Of a stretch of DNA of 64,000 nucleotides, positions 17,407 through 25,382 are shown piece after piece; the stretch's first letter is position 1; every line of letters begins with the position of its first letter. Under the pieces are notes generated by a model. It was not told the origin of the DNA. It ran no database searches and saw only the letters and a program-made list of their open reading frames with translations. This DNA is from JAUIIK01 sp041390865 (GTDB taxonomy: Bacteria > Chloroflexota > Chloroflexia > Thermomicrobiales > CFX8): assembly GCA_041390865.1 (NCBI GenBank), contig JAWKPC010000004.1, forward strand, positions 304,529 to 368,528, written 5' to 3'. The position numbers were made by a program, and so were the translations under genes.

Positions 17407-18300
17407 CTAAATCGGGTCTTCTCCACTAGCATCGAAGGCCACCTCGGTGAGGTCTTCGCCGAAGATGATGCGGCCGGAGAAGACTTCAGCCGCCTCGTGG
17501 ATCACCCGCTCGCGAACGCCCGGCTTCTCGACTCGTTCGGTGATATGCGTCAGTACGAGGGTATCAACTCCCGCGTCGCGGGCCGTCCGGGCAGCTTCGA
17601 TGTGGCCGGAGCACGTATCGGTCAGCCGCGGATCGGTCTCCTCGCCAGTCACGTAGTGGCACATATGAATGAGCACGTTCGCACCGCCGGCCAGGTCGGT
17701 GAGAGCCGGAGTCGGTCTGGTGTCGCCGCCGAAGACGATACTTTTCCCGGCTGCATCCAGCCTGTAGGCCAGACAGATGAGGTGCGGCTGGAAGTGGACG
17801 ACCTCGGCAACCCTGACCACCCAGCCATCACCGTCGACGACGCTTCCGGCCTCAACGGTTGTGACATCCGGCCTCGGTGGGAGGCGCGGCAAGGTGCCGC
17901 CCCGGGACTCGAAGACGGCCTGGCTTCCGAGGTTGCCGGTTCTCGCGGCGAGATCGGGTCCCCAGACCCCCTGCTCGCCAAAGAGCGATTCGGTCATACG
18001 CTCGACCGGCGGCGGTCCATAGACATGGAGCTCCGGGATCTTCCCGGCACCTTCGTCCCAGCGGTTCAGCACCAGATGACCGTAATCGGCGCAATGGTCG
18101 TAGTGGAGATGGGTCAGAAACAGCGTCGTGATCTCCGTCGGTCGGCTGCCCGCTTCGAGCAGACGATGAACGGCGAACGGACCGCAATCGAAGAGCAACT
18201 GCTGGTCGCCGAGCCGGACGAAATAGCTCGCCCCGGCCCGTTGGAGCAGTGCCGCTGGCGTGCCGGTCCCGAGCAGGGTCAACTGGAGGTCGCGGGCCAT
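17407..18300 (-). CDS. Metallo-beta-lactamase fold hydrolase (RNase Z-like)
   Basis: 297 residues with the MBL zinc-site motif LTHLHYDHCADYGHL, an IVFGGDTRPTPAL motif and a C-terminal LTHITER His, the ligand pattern of the RNase Z/AtsA-like branch. The protein opens with LQLTLLGTGTPAALLQRAG, a common start for this branch. It lacks an obvious long flexible arm for tRNA, so a small-molecule ester or lactone substrate is plausible. ATG at 18300 lies one base beyond the upstream amidohydrolase stop (TGAGATG), so the two are translationally coupled. Substrate unknown. Confidence 0.8.
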   Translation of the reverse strand: MARDLQLTLLGTGTPAALLQRAGASYFVRLGDQQLLFDCGPFAVHRLLEAGSRPTEITTLFLTHLHYDHCADYGHLVLNRWDEGAGKIPELHVYGPPPVERMTESLFGEQGVWGPDLAARTGNLGSQAVFESRGGTLPRLPPRPDVTTVEAGSVVDGDGWVVRVAEVVHFQPHLICLAYRLDAAGKSIVFGGDTRPTPALTDLAGGANVLIHMCHYVTGEETDPRLTDTCSGHIEAARTARDAGVDTLVLTHITERVEKPGVRERVIHEAAEVFSGRIIFGEDLTEVAFDASGEDPI

Positions 18301-18301
18301 C

Positions 18302-19927
18302 TCAGGTCTCTCGCCGGTGGACGACGACACCGTCGACAATCGTCAGGTCGACGGCAGCCTGATCCAGATCATCGGCGTCCATCGCGAAGATGTCCTGGTC
18401 GAAAACGGTCAGATCGCCGAGCATACCTGGCCGGATCATGCCTTTGACACGCTCCTCGTGCGACGCATACGCCCCGTGGCGGGTATATGCCACAAGCAGC
18501 TCATCGAGCGGCAGGCGCTCTTCGGGCTGCATGATCAGATCGTCGTCGAACTCGGAACGGCTGGTAACGATCGCTTTGAGGTTGGGTATCGGGTTGGGTG
18601 ACTGGACCGGCGCGTCGCTGGAGACGGCCACCGGAATGCCGCGCTCGAACAGCGAATTCCAGGGCTGGTACCAGCGCAGCCGCTCGGAACCGAATGCCGC
18701 AAGCAACACGGGATAGTCGTTCGAGGCGAAACGCGCGCCGGGAACCGGAATCGCCTGCTCGGCCGCCAGGCGCTGGATCAGGTCCGGCCGCAACAGCGAG
18801 GCATGCTCGACCCGGTGGCGGATGTCGGGGCGGGCGAACGCTGCTTGCGCCGCCGCGTAAGCGTCCAGCGTCTCTTCGACCGCCGCGTCGCCGATGGCGT
18901 GGGTCGCGCACTGCCAGCCGGCGAGATGCGCGCGGAGAACCCGCTCTCGAAACTCCCCGGTCGAGAACATCCACATGCCGGTATTGTCCGGCTCATCGGC
19001 GAACGGTTCCGAAACCTTCGCCGTGCGCTGGCCCTCGGTCCCGTCAAGGAAGAACTTCATCGGTCCAACCCGCAGCCAGCGGTCGCCGAAGCCGGTCATC
19101 AGCCCCATCTCCTCGGCGGGCTGGAGCATCTTCCAGTGGGAGAGCATCAGGTTGTAGCGCGGCGCGGGAGTGTCGAGGTCAGACCGCAGCTGCTGGTAGG
19201 CGCGGAACATGTCGGTGGCGGTGACATGCGCCTCACCGACCGAGGTGATGCCGAACGACAGGAACGATGCCGTCGCCCGACGCAGGTCTTCGAGGGTGCT
19301 CTCGAGCGTGATCTCGGGAGATGCCGCGTCGGCCAGCGGCCTCTCGGCGTTTTCTATCAATAACCCGGTCGGCTCGCCATCCTCGTCCCGGACAATCCTG
19401 CCGCCCTCGGGATCGGGAGTGTCCCGGGTGATGCCGGCCAGCTTCAAGCCGAGGCTGTTCGTCGCCGCCTCGTGGCCCGAACGCTGCCGCAGATAGACCG
19501 GATTGTTCGGCGCGACGGCATCGAGCTCCTGGCGGGTGGGCGGCCGCCCTTCGGCGATCATCACGACGTAGTAGCCCTGCCCGTTGACCCACTCCCCTTC
19601 AGGCGTCTCCCGGGCGCGCTCGCCGACCCGGTCCAGGATGTCCTGGAGACAGGTGATGCCCGTCTGGAGATCGACGTTGGCAAGCTGCCGTCCATACAGG
19701 ATCGGATGGGTGTGGACATCGTTCAGGCCGGCTGTCGCGAGCCGGCCATCGAGGTCGACTATCTCCGCTCCGGGGCCGGCTGCCGTTCGCGCGTCGTCGG
19801 CGTCATCGCCGGCATAGGCAATGACGCCATTTCTGATGCCGACCGCCGTTGCCTGTGGGCGGTCCGGATCGGACGTGAAGATCGGCCCGCCGCTGACGAC
19901 CAGATTTCCGCGTTCATAGCTGTTCAT
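18302..19927 (-). CDS. Amidohydrolase family 3 (YtcJ-like) protein
   Basis: 541 residues of the metal-dependent amidohydrolase superfamily. Visible motifs are GLNDVHTHPI (first metal-binding HxH), the HAIGDAAVEETLDAY and HRVEHASLLRPDLI strands with their His residues, and AVSSDAPVQSPNP with the catalytic Asp. The arrangement matches YtcJ/NfdA-type enzymes, which hydrolyse N-acyl or formamide bonds. It leads an overlapping operon with an MBL-fold hydrolase, a ComA-like protein and a GNAT enzyme. Two hydrolases plus an acyltransferase suggest processing of acylated or amidated small molecules, but no pathway is clear. Confidence 0.82.
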   Translation of the reverse strand: MNSYERGNLVVSGGPIFTSDPDRPQATAVGIRNGVIAYAGDDADDARTAAGPGAEIVDLDGRLATAGLNDVHTHPILYGRQLANVDLQTGITCLQDILDRVGERARETPEGEWVNGQGYYVVMIAEGRPPTRQELDAVAPNNPVYLRQRSGHEAATNSLGLKLAGITRDTPDPEGGRIVRDEDGEPTGLLIENAERPLADAASPEITLESTLEDLRRATASFLSFGITSVGEAHVTATDMFRAYQQLRSDLDTPAPRYNLMLSHWKMLQPAEEMGLMTGFGDRWLRVGPMKFFLDGTEGQRTAKVSEPFADEPDNTGMWMFSTGEFRERVLRAHLAGWQCATHAIGDAAVEETLDAYAAAQAAFARPDIRHRVEHASLLRPDLIQRLAAEQAIPVPGARFASNDYPVLLAAFGSERLRWYQPWNSLFERGIPVAVSSDAPVQSPNPIPNLKAIVTSRSEFDDDLIMQPEERLPLDELLVAYTRHGAYASHEERVKGMIRPGMLGDLTVFDQDIFAMDADDLDQAAVDLTIVDGVVVHRRET

Positions 19928-19987
19928 GAAGTTCTCCCTGCTCTTTCTGCGCTAGTGTAGCCAAGTGGCAGGCAAGGAGGATATGCG

Positions 19988-20086
19988 GTGAAGCGGCCAG
20001 AGCTGGGGATCTATCTCGATCTCGGCGAGTATCCGACGGATTACGCCACGGCAACATCGCTCCGCAAACCGGACTGGAAGCAGTGA
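19988..20086 (+). CDS. Short ORF with strong ribosome-binding site upstream of LLM gene
   Basis: GTG at 19988 sits 7 bases after AAGGAGG, one of the best Shine-Dalgarno sequences in the window. It opens a 32-codon frame (VKRPELGIYLDLGEYPTD at the start). The stop is 27 bases before the LLM-oxidoreductase start. It could be a small protein, a leader peptide or the remnant N terminus of a lost gene. No homology recognised. Confidence 0.4.
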   Translation: MKRPELGIYLDLGEYPTDYATATSLRKPDWKQ

Positions 20087-20113
20087 ACAAGGGATAAGCA
20101 GGGAGAGACAATC

Positions 20114-21037
20114 ATGGCAAGACCACTGAAAGTTGGCGTCTTCATCAATCTGGCCGAGCGGATGATGGACGGCGAGACCCCGAGGTGGGAGAACATTCGG
20201 GAGATGGCGACCGTCGCCGAAGACGTCGGGTTCGACTCGGTCTGGGTGCCGGACCATCTGCTCTTCAAGATGGAAGCCGGCGAGCCGGAGGGCTTCTGGG
20301 AAGCGATGTCGACTCTGGCCGCGCTCGCGGCAGTCACCAGCAACGTCGAGCTCGGTTCGGCGGTGAACTGCGCCAGCTTCCGCAACCCGGCGCTCTACGC
20401 CAAGATGGCCGATACGATCGACGAGATCTCCGGTGGCCGCTTCGTCGTCGGCCTCGGGGCCGGGTACCACGACCCGGAATACGAGGCGTTCGGATTCCCG
20501 ACCGATCACCGCTACAGCCGGTTCGAGGAAGCCTTCACGATCATCCGGACGCTCCTGCGCGAGGGCTCGATCGACTTCGAGGGCACGTATCACTCGGCGC
20601 GCGAATGCGAGCTGCGGCCGCGCGGGCCGCGCCCGGACGGCCCGCGGATCATTCTCGGGACGCTCGGGAAGAAGATGCTCAGGCTGACCGTCGAGCATGC
20701 CGACGAGTGGAACGGCTGGCTGCCAACCCGAGGCAATGAGCCGGAGAACGTCGAGCCGATGCGGGAACTGGTCGACGCTGCCTGCGCCGAAGCAGGACGC
20801 GACCCCGCGACCCTCCAGCGCTCGGTCGGCGTGCTGATGAGCCCGACCGGACGGCGCCAGCCGCACGTCAGCCGGCTCAGCCCGGCATTGACCGGCTCGC
20901 CGGAAGAATTGGCGGGCTATCTGCGGGAGTTCGCGGATCGCGGCATGGATCACGTTCAGGTCTGGGTCTATCCGAACACGCCCCACGCCGTCGAGGAGTT
21001 CGGAAAGGCATTGGAGATTCTGGACGCGGACCGGTAA
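20114..21037 (+). CDS. LLM class flavin/F420-dependent oxidoreductase
   Basis: 307 residues of the bacterial luciferase-like monooxygenase (LLM) TIM-barrel family. Clear motifs are GFDSVWVPDHLLF, a LAALAAVTSNVELGSAVNC strand, the YAKMADTIDEISGGRFVVGLGAG cofactor-loop region and a SRFEEAFTIIRTLLREG helix. Actinobacterial and Chloroflexota members with this pattern often use coenzyme F420, while others use FMN; the sequence does not decide this. Substrate unknown. ATG at 20114 is preceded by AGGGAGAG. It is convergent with the CRP-type regulator that ends at 21062. Confidence 0.85.
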   Translation: MARPLKVGVFINLAERMMDGETPRWENIREMATVAEDVGFDSVWVPDHLLFKMEAGEPEGFWEAMSTLAALAAVTSNVELGSAVNCASFRNPALYAKMADTIDEISGGRFVVGLGAGYHDPEYEAFGFPTDHRYSRFEEAFTIIRTLLREGSIDFEGTYHSARECELRPRGPRPDGPRIILGTLGKKMLRLTVEHADEWNGWLPTRGNEPENVEPMRELVDAACAEAGRDPATLQRSVGVLMSPTGRRQPHVSRLSPALTGSPEELAGYLREFADRGMDHVQVWVYPNTPHAVEEFGKALEILDADR

Positions 21038-21061
21038 CACGCAGTTCCAGGATGAAACGTC

Positions 21062-21742
21062 CTAGCCCTGATCGACAACTTCCCTCAGGCGCTGGGGATC
21101 ACGGATCACGATCGCGCCATCCTCGGCAAGCTGGATGATCCCGTCGTCTTCGAGGGTGTGAAGCGAGCGGTTGACCATCTCGCGCGACGCGCCGATCATC
21201 GACGCCATCTGCGCCTGCGTCAGATCGGCAGGGTTCTCCGCCGCGAGCAGATGGGCGACCCGGCCAATCACCCGCCGCAGGGAGAGATCCTCGATCAGTG
21301 CGTTGAAATGGCGCAAACGGCTGGCCATGACTTTGACGATGCCAACCGATAGCTCTGGATATTCCTTCATATACTGGAGCAGGCGATCCCGCGCGATAAC
21401 GGCCAGGGTGACATCGGTCATCGTGTCGGCGCTTGCGGGATATGGCCCGCCGTCGAAGAGCGGCACTTCCCCGAAGGTATCGCCGGCATGAAACAACCGC
21501 AGTACCTGTTCCCTGCCGCTCAAGGACGATAGGAAGACTCGGACGGTTCCTTCGAGGATAAGGTAGAACGGTGCCTCGCCCTGCCCCTCACCCAGCACGA
21601 ATATCGTCCGGCGAGCCGGCAGCCGGCGCACCTGGACGCTCTGGATGAGGATGTCGAGCATCGGCTCGTCCAGGTCGGTGAGATAGGGCACGCTCCGCAT
21701 CATCTGCCGAATCTGCCGGTCATCAGAGGACTCGGGATTCAC
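21062..21742 (-). CDS. CRP/FNR family transcriptional regulator
   Basis: 226 residues from GTG at 21742, chosen because GGAAGGA lies just upstream and the cNMP-type fold begins soon after. The N-terminal beta-roll has FYLILEGTVRVFLSSLSGREQVL and GDTFGEVPLFDGG. A long dimer helix with LRHFNALIEDLSLRRVIGR follows. The C-terminal winged helix has the recognition segment MIGASREMVNRSLHTLEDDGII. No FNR-type Cys cluster is visible at the N terminus. It is divergent from a closely related regulator (21968-22668). The CRP-type operators upstream of the oxidase and NirS-like genes make these two regulators the natural candidates to bind them. Confidence 0.88.
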   Translation of the reverse strand: MNPESSDDRQIRQMMRSVPYLTDLDEPMLDILIQSVQVRRLPARRTIFVLGEGQGEAPFYLILEGTVRVFLSSLSGREQVLRLFHAGDTFGEVPLFDGGPYPASADTMTDVTLAVIARDRLLQYMKEYPELSVGIVKVMASRLRHFNALIEDLSLRRVIGRVAHLLAAENPADLTQAQMASMIGASREMVNRSLHTLEDDGIIQLAEDGAIVIRDPQRLREVVDQG

Positions 21743-21967
21743 GGACGATCCTTCCCGGAACACGTCTTTTCGAGTCAAGATCGTACCGCTCCGATGCAAG
21801 TCGTTGATGGCACAGGAGGAGTGCATGCATGTGCGACATTCTTATTCACGAGCGGGATGAGCGACTGAGTATTTCCAACAGTATGAATGCTCCGATATAC
21901 TGCATATTCTCAGCCCGTTCGTCATCTAAACCACAAGTCTCTCTCGCGAGGCGTGCAGGACGGTACC

Positions 21968-22668
21968 GTGAACGCTTGTTTCAGGTATACGGAAGCAACA
22001 CGAAGGCATCAATGCATCATCGCATCGACTCCGTATTTCAATGCGCTCAGCGCCTGTGAAGTCGAATCCATCATCGACCTGGTGAAAATCCGTGAGGTCG
22101 CGGCAGGCACGACGATCTTCCTCGAAGGCGAAGCGAATGGAGAAGGGCCTCTGTACTTCGTGCTCGAAGGCACGTTACGGATCTATACCTCCTCGCTCGC
22201 CGGCCGCGAGCAGACCATGTGCCTCTTCATCCAGGCGACACGTTCGGAGAAATCGGCCTGTTCGATGGTGGCGCGCATCCGGTAAGCGCTGACGCCCTGA
22301 TCGACTCCACCATAGGATTGCTTGCTCACCATGAATTCATCGGGCTCATGGAGACGTACCCCTCGATCGCGATCGCAGGGGCGCGTGTGCTCAGCAAGCG
22401 GCTCCGGCATTTCAGCGAACTCATCGAAGATCTATCACTCCGCCCCGTTCTGGGCAGGGTCGCACGGCTGCTCTTGCTCGAAAACGATGAATACCTTACC
22501 CAGTCGCAGATGGCTTCGATGATTGGCAGCTCAAGGGAAGTCGTCAACCGTTCGCTCCATCGTCTTGAGCATGACGGAATCATCACAATCAACCATCACC
22601 ATGTCACCGTGCGGGACGCTGCAAAGCTCTGGAGGATCGTCGACGACGTGAAACCAGCCCGCGATTGA
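21968..22668 (+). pseudogene. Second CRP/FNR family regulator, frameshifted
   Basis: Two overlapping frames give a complete paralogue of the divergent regulator. The first has YFNALSACEVESIIDL and GPLYFVLEGTLRIYTSSLAGREQTM. The second resumes at GDTFGEIGLFDGGAHPVSAD and runs to the helix-turn-helix MIGSSREVVNRSLHRLEHDGII. Restoring one C at 22228 gives LFHPGDTF, matching LFHAGDTF in the paralogue, so a single-base deletion explains the break. GTG at 21968 is a reasonable start. It sits directly upstream of the heme-copper operon on the same strand. The break could be real or a read error. Confidence 0.8.
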
Positions 22669-22732
22669 TGTCGCCCCTGGGTCATCGTAATGAGCGGTCG
22701 AAGCGAGATCCAACGCCAACATGCCGCCCCGC

Positions 22733-22783
22733 TGTGACTTAAGTCACAGACAGGCTTCCAACACAGTTCCTAGCATCGAGCCA
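22733..22783 (+). promoter_or_regulatory. CRP/FNR-type operator and promoter of the heme-copper operon
   Basis: TGTGACTTAAGTCACA (22733-22748) is a perfect 16-base palindrome and an exact TGTGA-N6-TCACA match. TAGCAT at 22771-22776 is a plausible -10 hexamer. If transcription starts near 22783, the operator is centred at about -42, the position used for class II activation by CRP and FNR. The first gene starts at 22845. The same operator plus the TCACAGACAG context recurs at 30952. Confidence 0.7.
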
Positions 22784-22844
22784 ACGGAAAATTCGGGGGA
22801 ATCATGCATCTCGGGGATACACCTGAGATGAGAGGGGGTCGTCC

Positions 22845-23027
22845 ATGGCAGAAAACACGCCGCCCGAACCACCCGCGGAACCGCGGGATGAAGAACGCTT
22901 CCCGTGGCAGCAAGTGCTCTTCGATGACATCTTCCTGTTACTCATGGCCGGACTGGTAACGCCAACGCTGTTCTACATCGTCTGGGGACTCTGGTCGTTG
23001 AGCAATGTCAGGGTATTCCAACCATAG
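22845..23027 (+). CDS. Small single-helix subunit of the heme-copper complex
   Basis: 60 residues: a charged, Pro/Glu-rich N-terminal tail, then one membrane helix (DDIFLLLMAGLVTPTLFYIVW) and a short C-terminal tail. Small one-helix subunits precede subunit II in B-type (ba3) oxidase operons, where the equivalent (subunit IIa) replaces one of the helices of ordinary subunit II. Position and size support that role; sequence similarity to known IIa subunits is not assessable by eye. AGAGGGGG lies upstream of the ATG. It is followed 36 bases later by the CuA subunit. Confidence 0.6.
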   Translation: MAENTPPEPPAEPRDEERFPWQQVLFDDIFLLLMAGLVTPTLFYIVWGLWSLSNVRVFQP

Positions 23028-23063
23028 GGGAACGTTTCGAGGGGTGTAAAGGGGCATCTGACA

Positions 23064-23612
23064 ATGGCAAATCGCACGGGCACGCTCGTCGCGCCTCGGG
23101 GGCGGTGGTGGTCACCGCTGGGCAAGGACGAGAAACTCTGGTTTTCGATGGCGGCCGTCTGGGCGGTCGCGATGTTCGCGATGATCTTCTTCATCTGGCC
23201 GGCCGTTGGCGACCGGCAGCAGACATTCGAGGGATACCGCATCTCTGAAGCCGAATTCGCGACGCTGACCCAGCAGTTCATCGAAGAACACGGGACCGGG
23301 GAAAACCTGGGAGGCATACCGGTCGTCGCGCCACCGCCGGGGAGCGACGTCTACCTCATGGCGACCCGTTTCCAGTTTCGCCCCGTCGTCCAACTCCAGC
23401 GCGGCGAAACGTACCGGTTTCTTATCTCCTCCAACGATGTCCAGCACGGATTCTCACTCCAGCCGGACAACATCAACCTCCAGGTGATCCCGGGCTACAT
23501 CCTCGCGGTCGAGTTGACACCTGAAGAAACGGGCGAATACGAGATCGTCTGCAACGAGTACTGCGGGCTCGGACACCATCTCATGCTCGGCCGGATCACC
23601 GTCGTCGAATAA
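23064..23612 (+). CDS. Heme-copper oxidoreductase subunit II with CuA site
   Basis: 182 residues: one N-terminal membrane helix (WAVAMFAMIFFIWPAVG) and an external cupredoxin domain. The CuA ligands are present: His in SNDVQHGFSLQP, then CNEYCGLGHHLMLGRI, giving Cys-x3-Cys, His and Met. The short length and single helix are typical of ba3-type (B-family) subunit II. CuA takes electrons from a soluble cytochrome c or cupredoxin and passes them to subunit I. It is encoded between the small subunit and subunit I. CuA-bearing subunit II is also found in several proposed NO-reductase families, so this gene alone does not fix the electron acceptor. Confidence 0.85.
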   Translation: MANRTGTLVAPRGRWWSPLGKDEKLWFSMAAVWAVAMFAMIFFIWPAVGDRQQTFEGYRISEAEFATLTQQFIEEHGTGENLGGIPVVAPPPGSDVYLMATRFQFRPVVQLQRGETYRFLISSNDVQHGFSLQPDNINLQVIPGYILAVELTPEETGEYEIVCNEYCGLGHHLMLGRITVVE

Positions 23613-23642
23613 GGGAAAACCTGGAGAGAAGGCATATTTCCG

Positions 23643-25375
23643 ATGGAAGCTCTGCGTGCTGGATCGTGGCAGTGTCAGGTCACTGGACTTAAGGTCGATC
23701 GCTCGGCCGAACGCTTGATCCAATTCAACGCCGTGACGGCGGTCCTCTACCTGGCCGCCGGGGGAATCATGGCGATTCTCGTCGCCCTGACCCGCTGGGA
23801 TGCAATTCACATCATTAGCGATCCCGAGTGGTTCTATCGCCTGGTCGGCGCTCACGGTAGTGCGATGCTGCTGTTCTGGATTCTCTTCTTCGAGGTCGCC
23901 GGTCTCTACTTCGGCGGGATCGTCGTCCTGAATACGAGGATGATGGCGCCGATCGTCGGTTGGGTCGCATTTGCCCTGATGATTATCGGGTCGCTCGGCA
24001 TGATGGTGACAATGCTGACCGGCCGGGCGACAGTCATGTTCACCGCCTACCCGCCGCTCGAAGCGAGTCAATGGTTCTATCTTGCCTACGTCCTCTTCGC
24101 CGTCGGGGCGCTGTTCGCTGTCATTCTCTTCCTGGTCAACGTGGTCGGCGCTCGCCTTCGCGGCGAGGTCCAGACGCTGCCGCTGTTCACCTTCGCGATG
24201 CTTGCCGCGGCGATCATCGCGCTGTTCTCGATCATCTCGGGAGCAATCGCGATTGTGCCGCTCTGGCTCAAATATCGGCGCGATCGACTATGTCGATCCG
24301 GGAATCTATCGGCTGCTCTACTGGGGTCTCGGTCACGGCGCACAGCAGATCAACCTCGCGGCGATGGTCGGCATCTGGTACGCGCTGGCGACAATCACTG
24401 TTGGAGCGAAGCCGATCAACGAGGGGCTCAGCCGCTTTGCCTTCGTGCTCTACATCTTCTTCATCCAGATGGGTGCGATACACCATATTCTGGTCGACCC
24501 CGGCCTCGGCACCTGGGTGCGGACGATCAATACCAGCTACTTCGTCTGCCGCCGTGCTCGGCAGCATGATCCACGCCTTCACGATTCCAGCTAGTGTCGA
24601 GGTGGCCCAACGGGAGAAGGGACATGTTCGAGGCCTGTTCGATTGGCTACGCAACGCGCCCTGGACCGAGCCCGGTTTTTCAGCCCTGGTACTCAGCTTC
24701 GTCATGTTCGGCGTCCTGGGCGGCATCAGCGGCGTCATCATCGGCGGCGTACAGATCAATATGCTGGCGCACAACACGCTGACCGTGCCGGCTCACTTCC
24801 ACATGACGGTCGTGGCTGGCACGACCCTGGCCTTTATGGGCATCACCTATTACCTCGTGCCGCTGATCTTCCGGCGAGAGGTCTTCCTGCCGTCCTGGGC
24901 GAAGGCGCAGCCGTGGATCTACGGTCTCGGCATGCTGGTATTCGGAATCGGCATGGGCTTTGCTGGCCACCTGGAAGGCTTGCCCCGCCGCCATTTCGAC
25001 ATCCACTTCGGCGGACTGCCGCTCGCGAACGGCGTCTTTGAAGGCGCCGCCGTCGATCTCTACCTGGCGATCATGGGCATCGGGGCGATCCTTGCCTTCA
25101 TCGGCGGCGGGATGTACGTCATCGTTGCTGCCGGAACCGTCTTCCTCGGCCGCCGCTCGACGACGCCAGATATCGGCCGGGTAGACGCGCAGGCCTTCGC
25201 CCTGCCAACCGTCTCCGGCGCATCCGGCGAGCCGGAGCCAGAAGCGCACCACGATCCAAACAAGTTCGAGGCACCGGGCACCTTTGCGCTCGCGACAGCA
25301 TTCCTTGTCCTCTTCGCCTTGCTCTACGCTTACTCCTGGATCGAACTGAGCGAAGTGTCCTGGGTCATCCGATAG
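23643..25375 (+). pseudogene. Heme-copper oxidoreductase subunit I (B-type or NOR-like), two frameshifts
   Basis: Three successive frames reconstruct one multi-helix subunit I. Restoring LNIGAIDYV needs removal of one A in the run at 24270-24272. Restoring YFVAAVLGSM needs removal of one base near 24548. Heme and CuB ligands are present: His in GAHGSAMLLFW, GLGHGAQQINL, the AIHHILVDPG pair (24481-24486) and AHFHMTVV (24794-24802). The residue four after the CuB His, Tyr in ba3 (GHPIVY), is Gln here (24346-24348), so the His-Tyr cofactor is absent. That is a feature of NO reductases rather than oxygen reductases. The rest aligns with ba3-type subunit I. The gene may be intact in the organism. 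Confidence 0.75.
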
Positions 25376-25382
25376 GACTGCC

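Noticed and set aside
23960..24590. Long 5' extension of the third subunit I frame, and other out-of-frame pieces
   Set aside because: Only the part after about 24550 encodes oxidase sequence; the upstream part is Arg/Ser-rich noise from the wrong frame.
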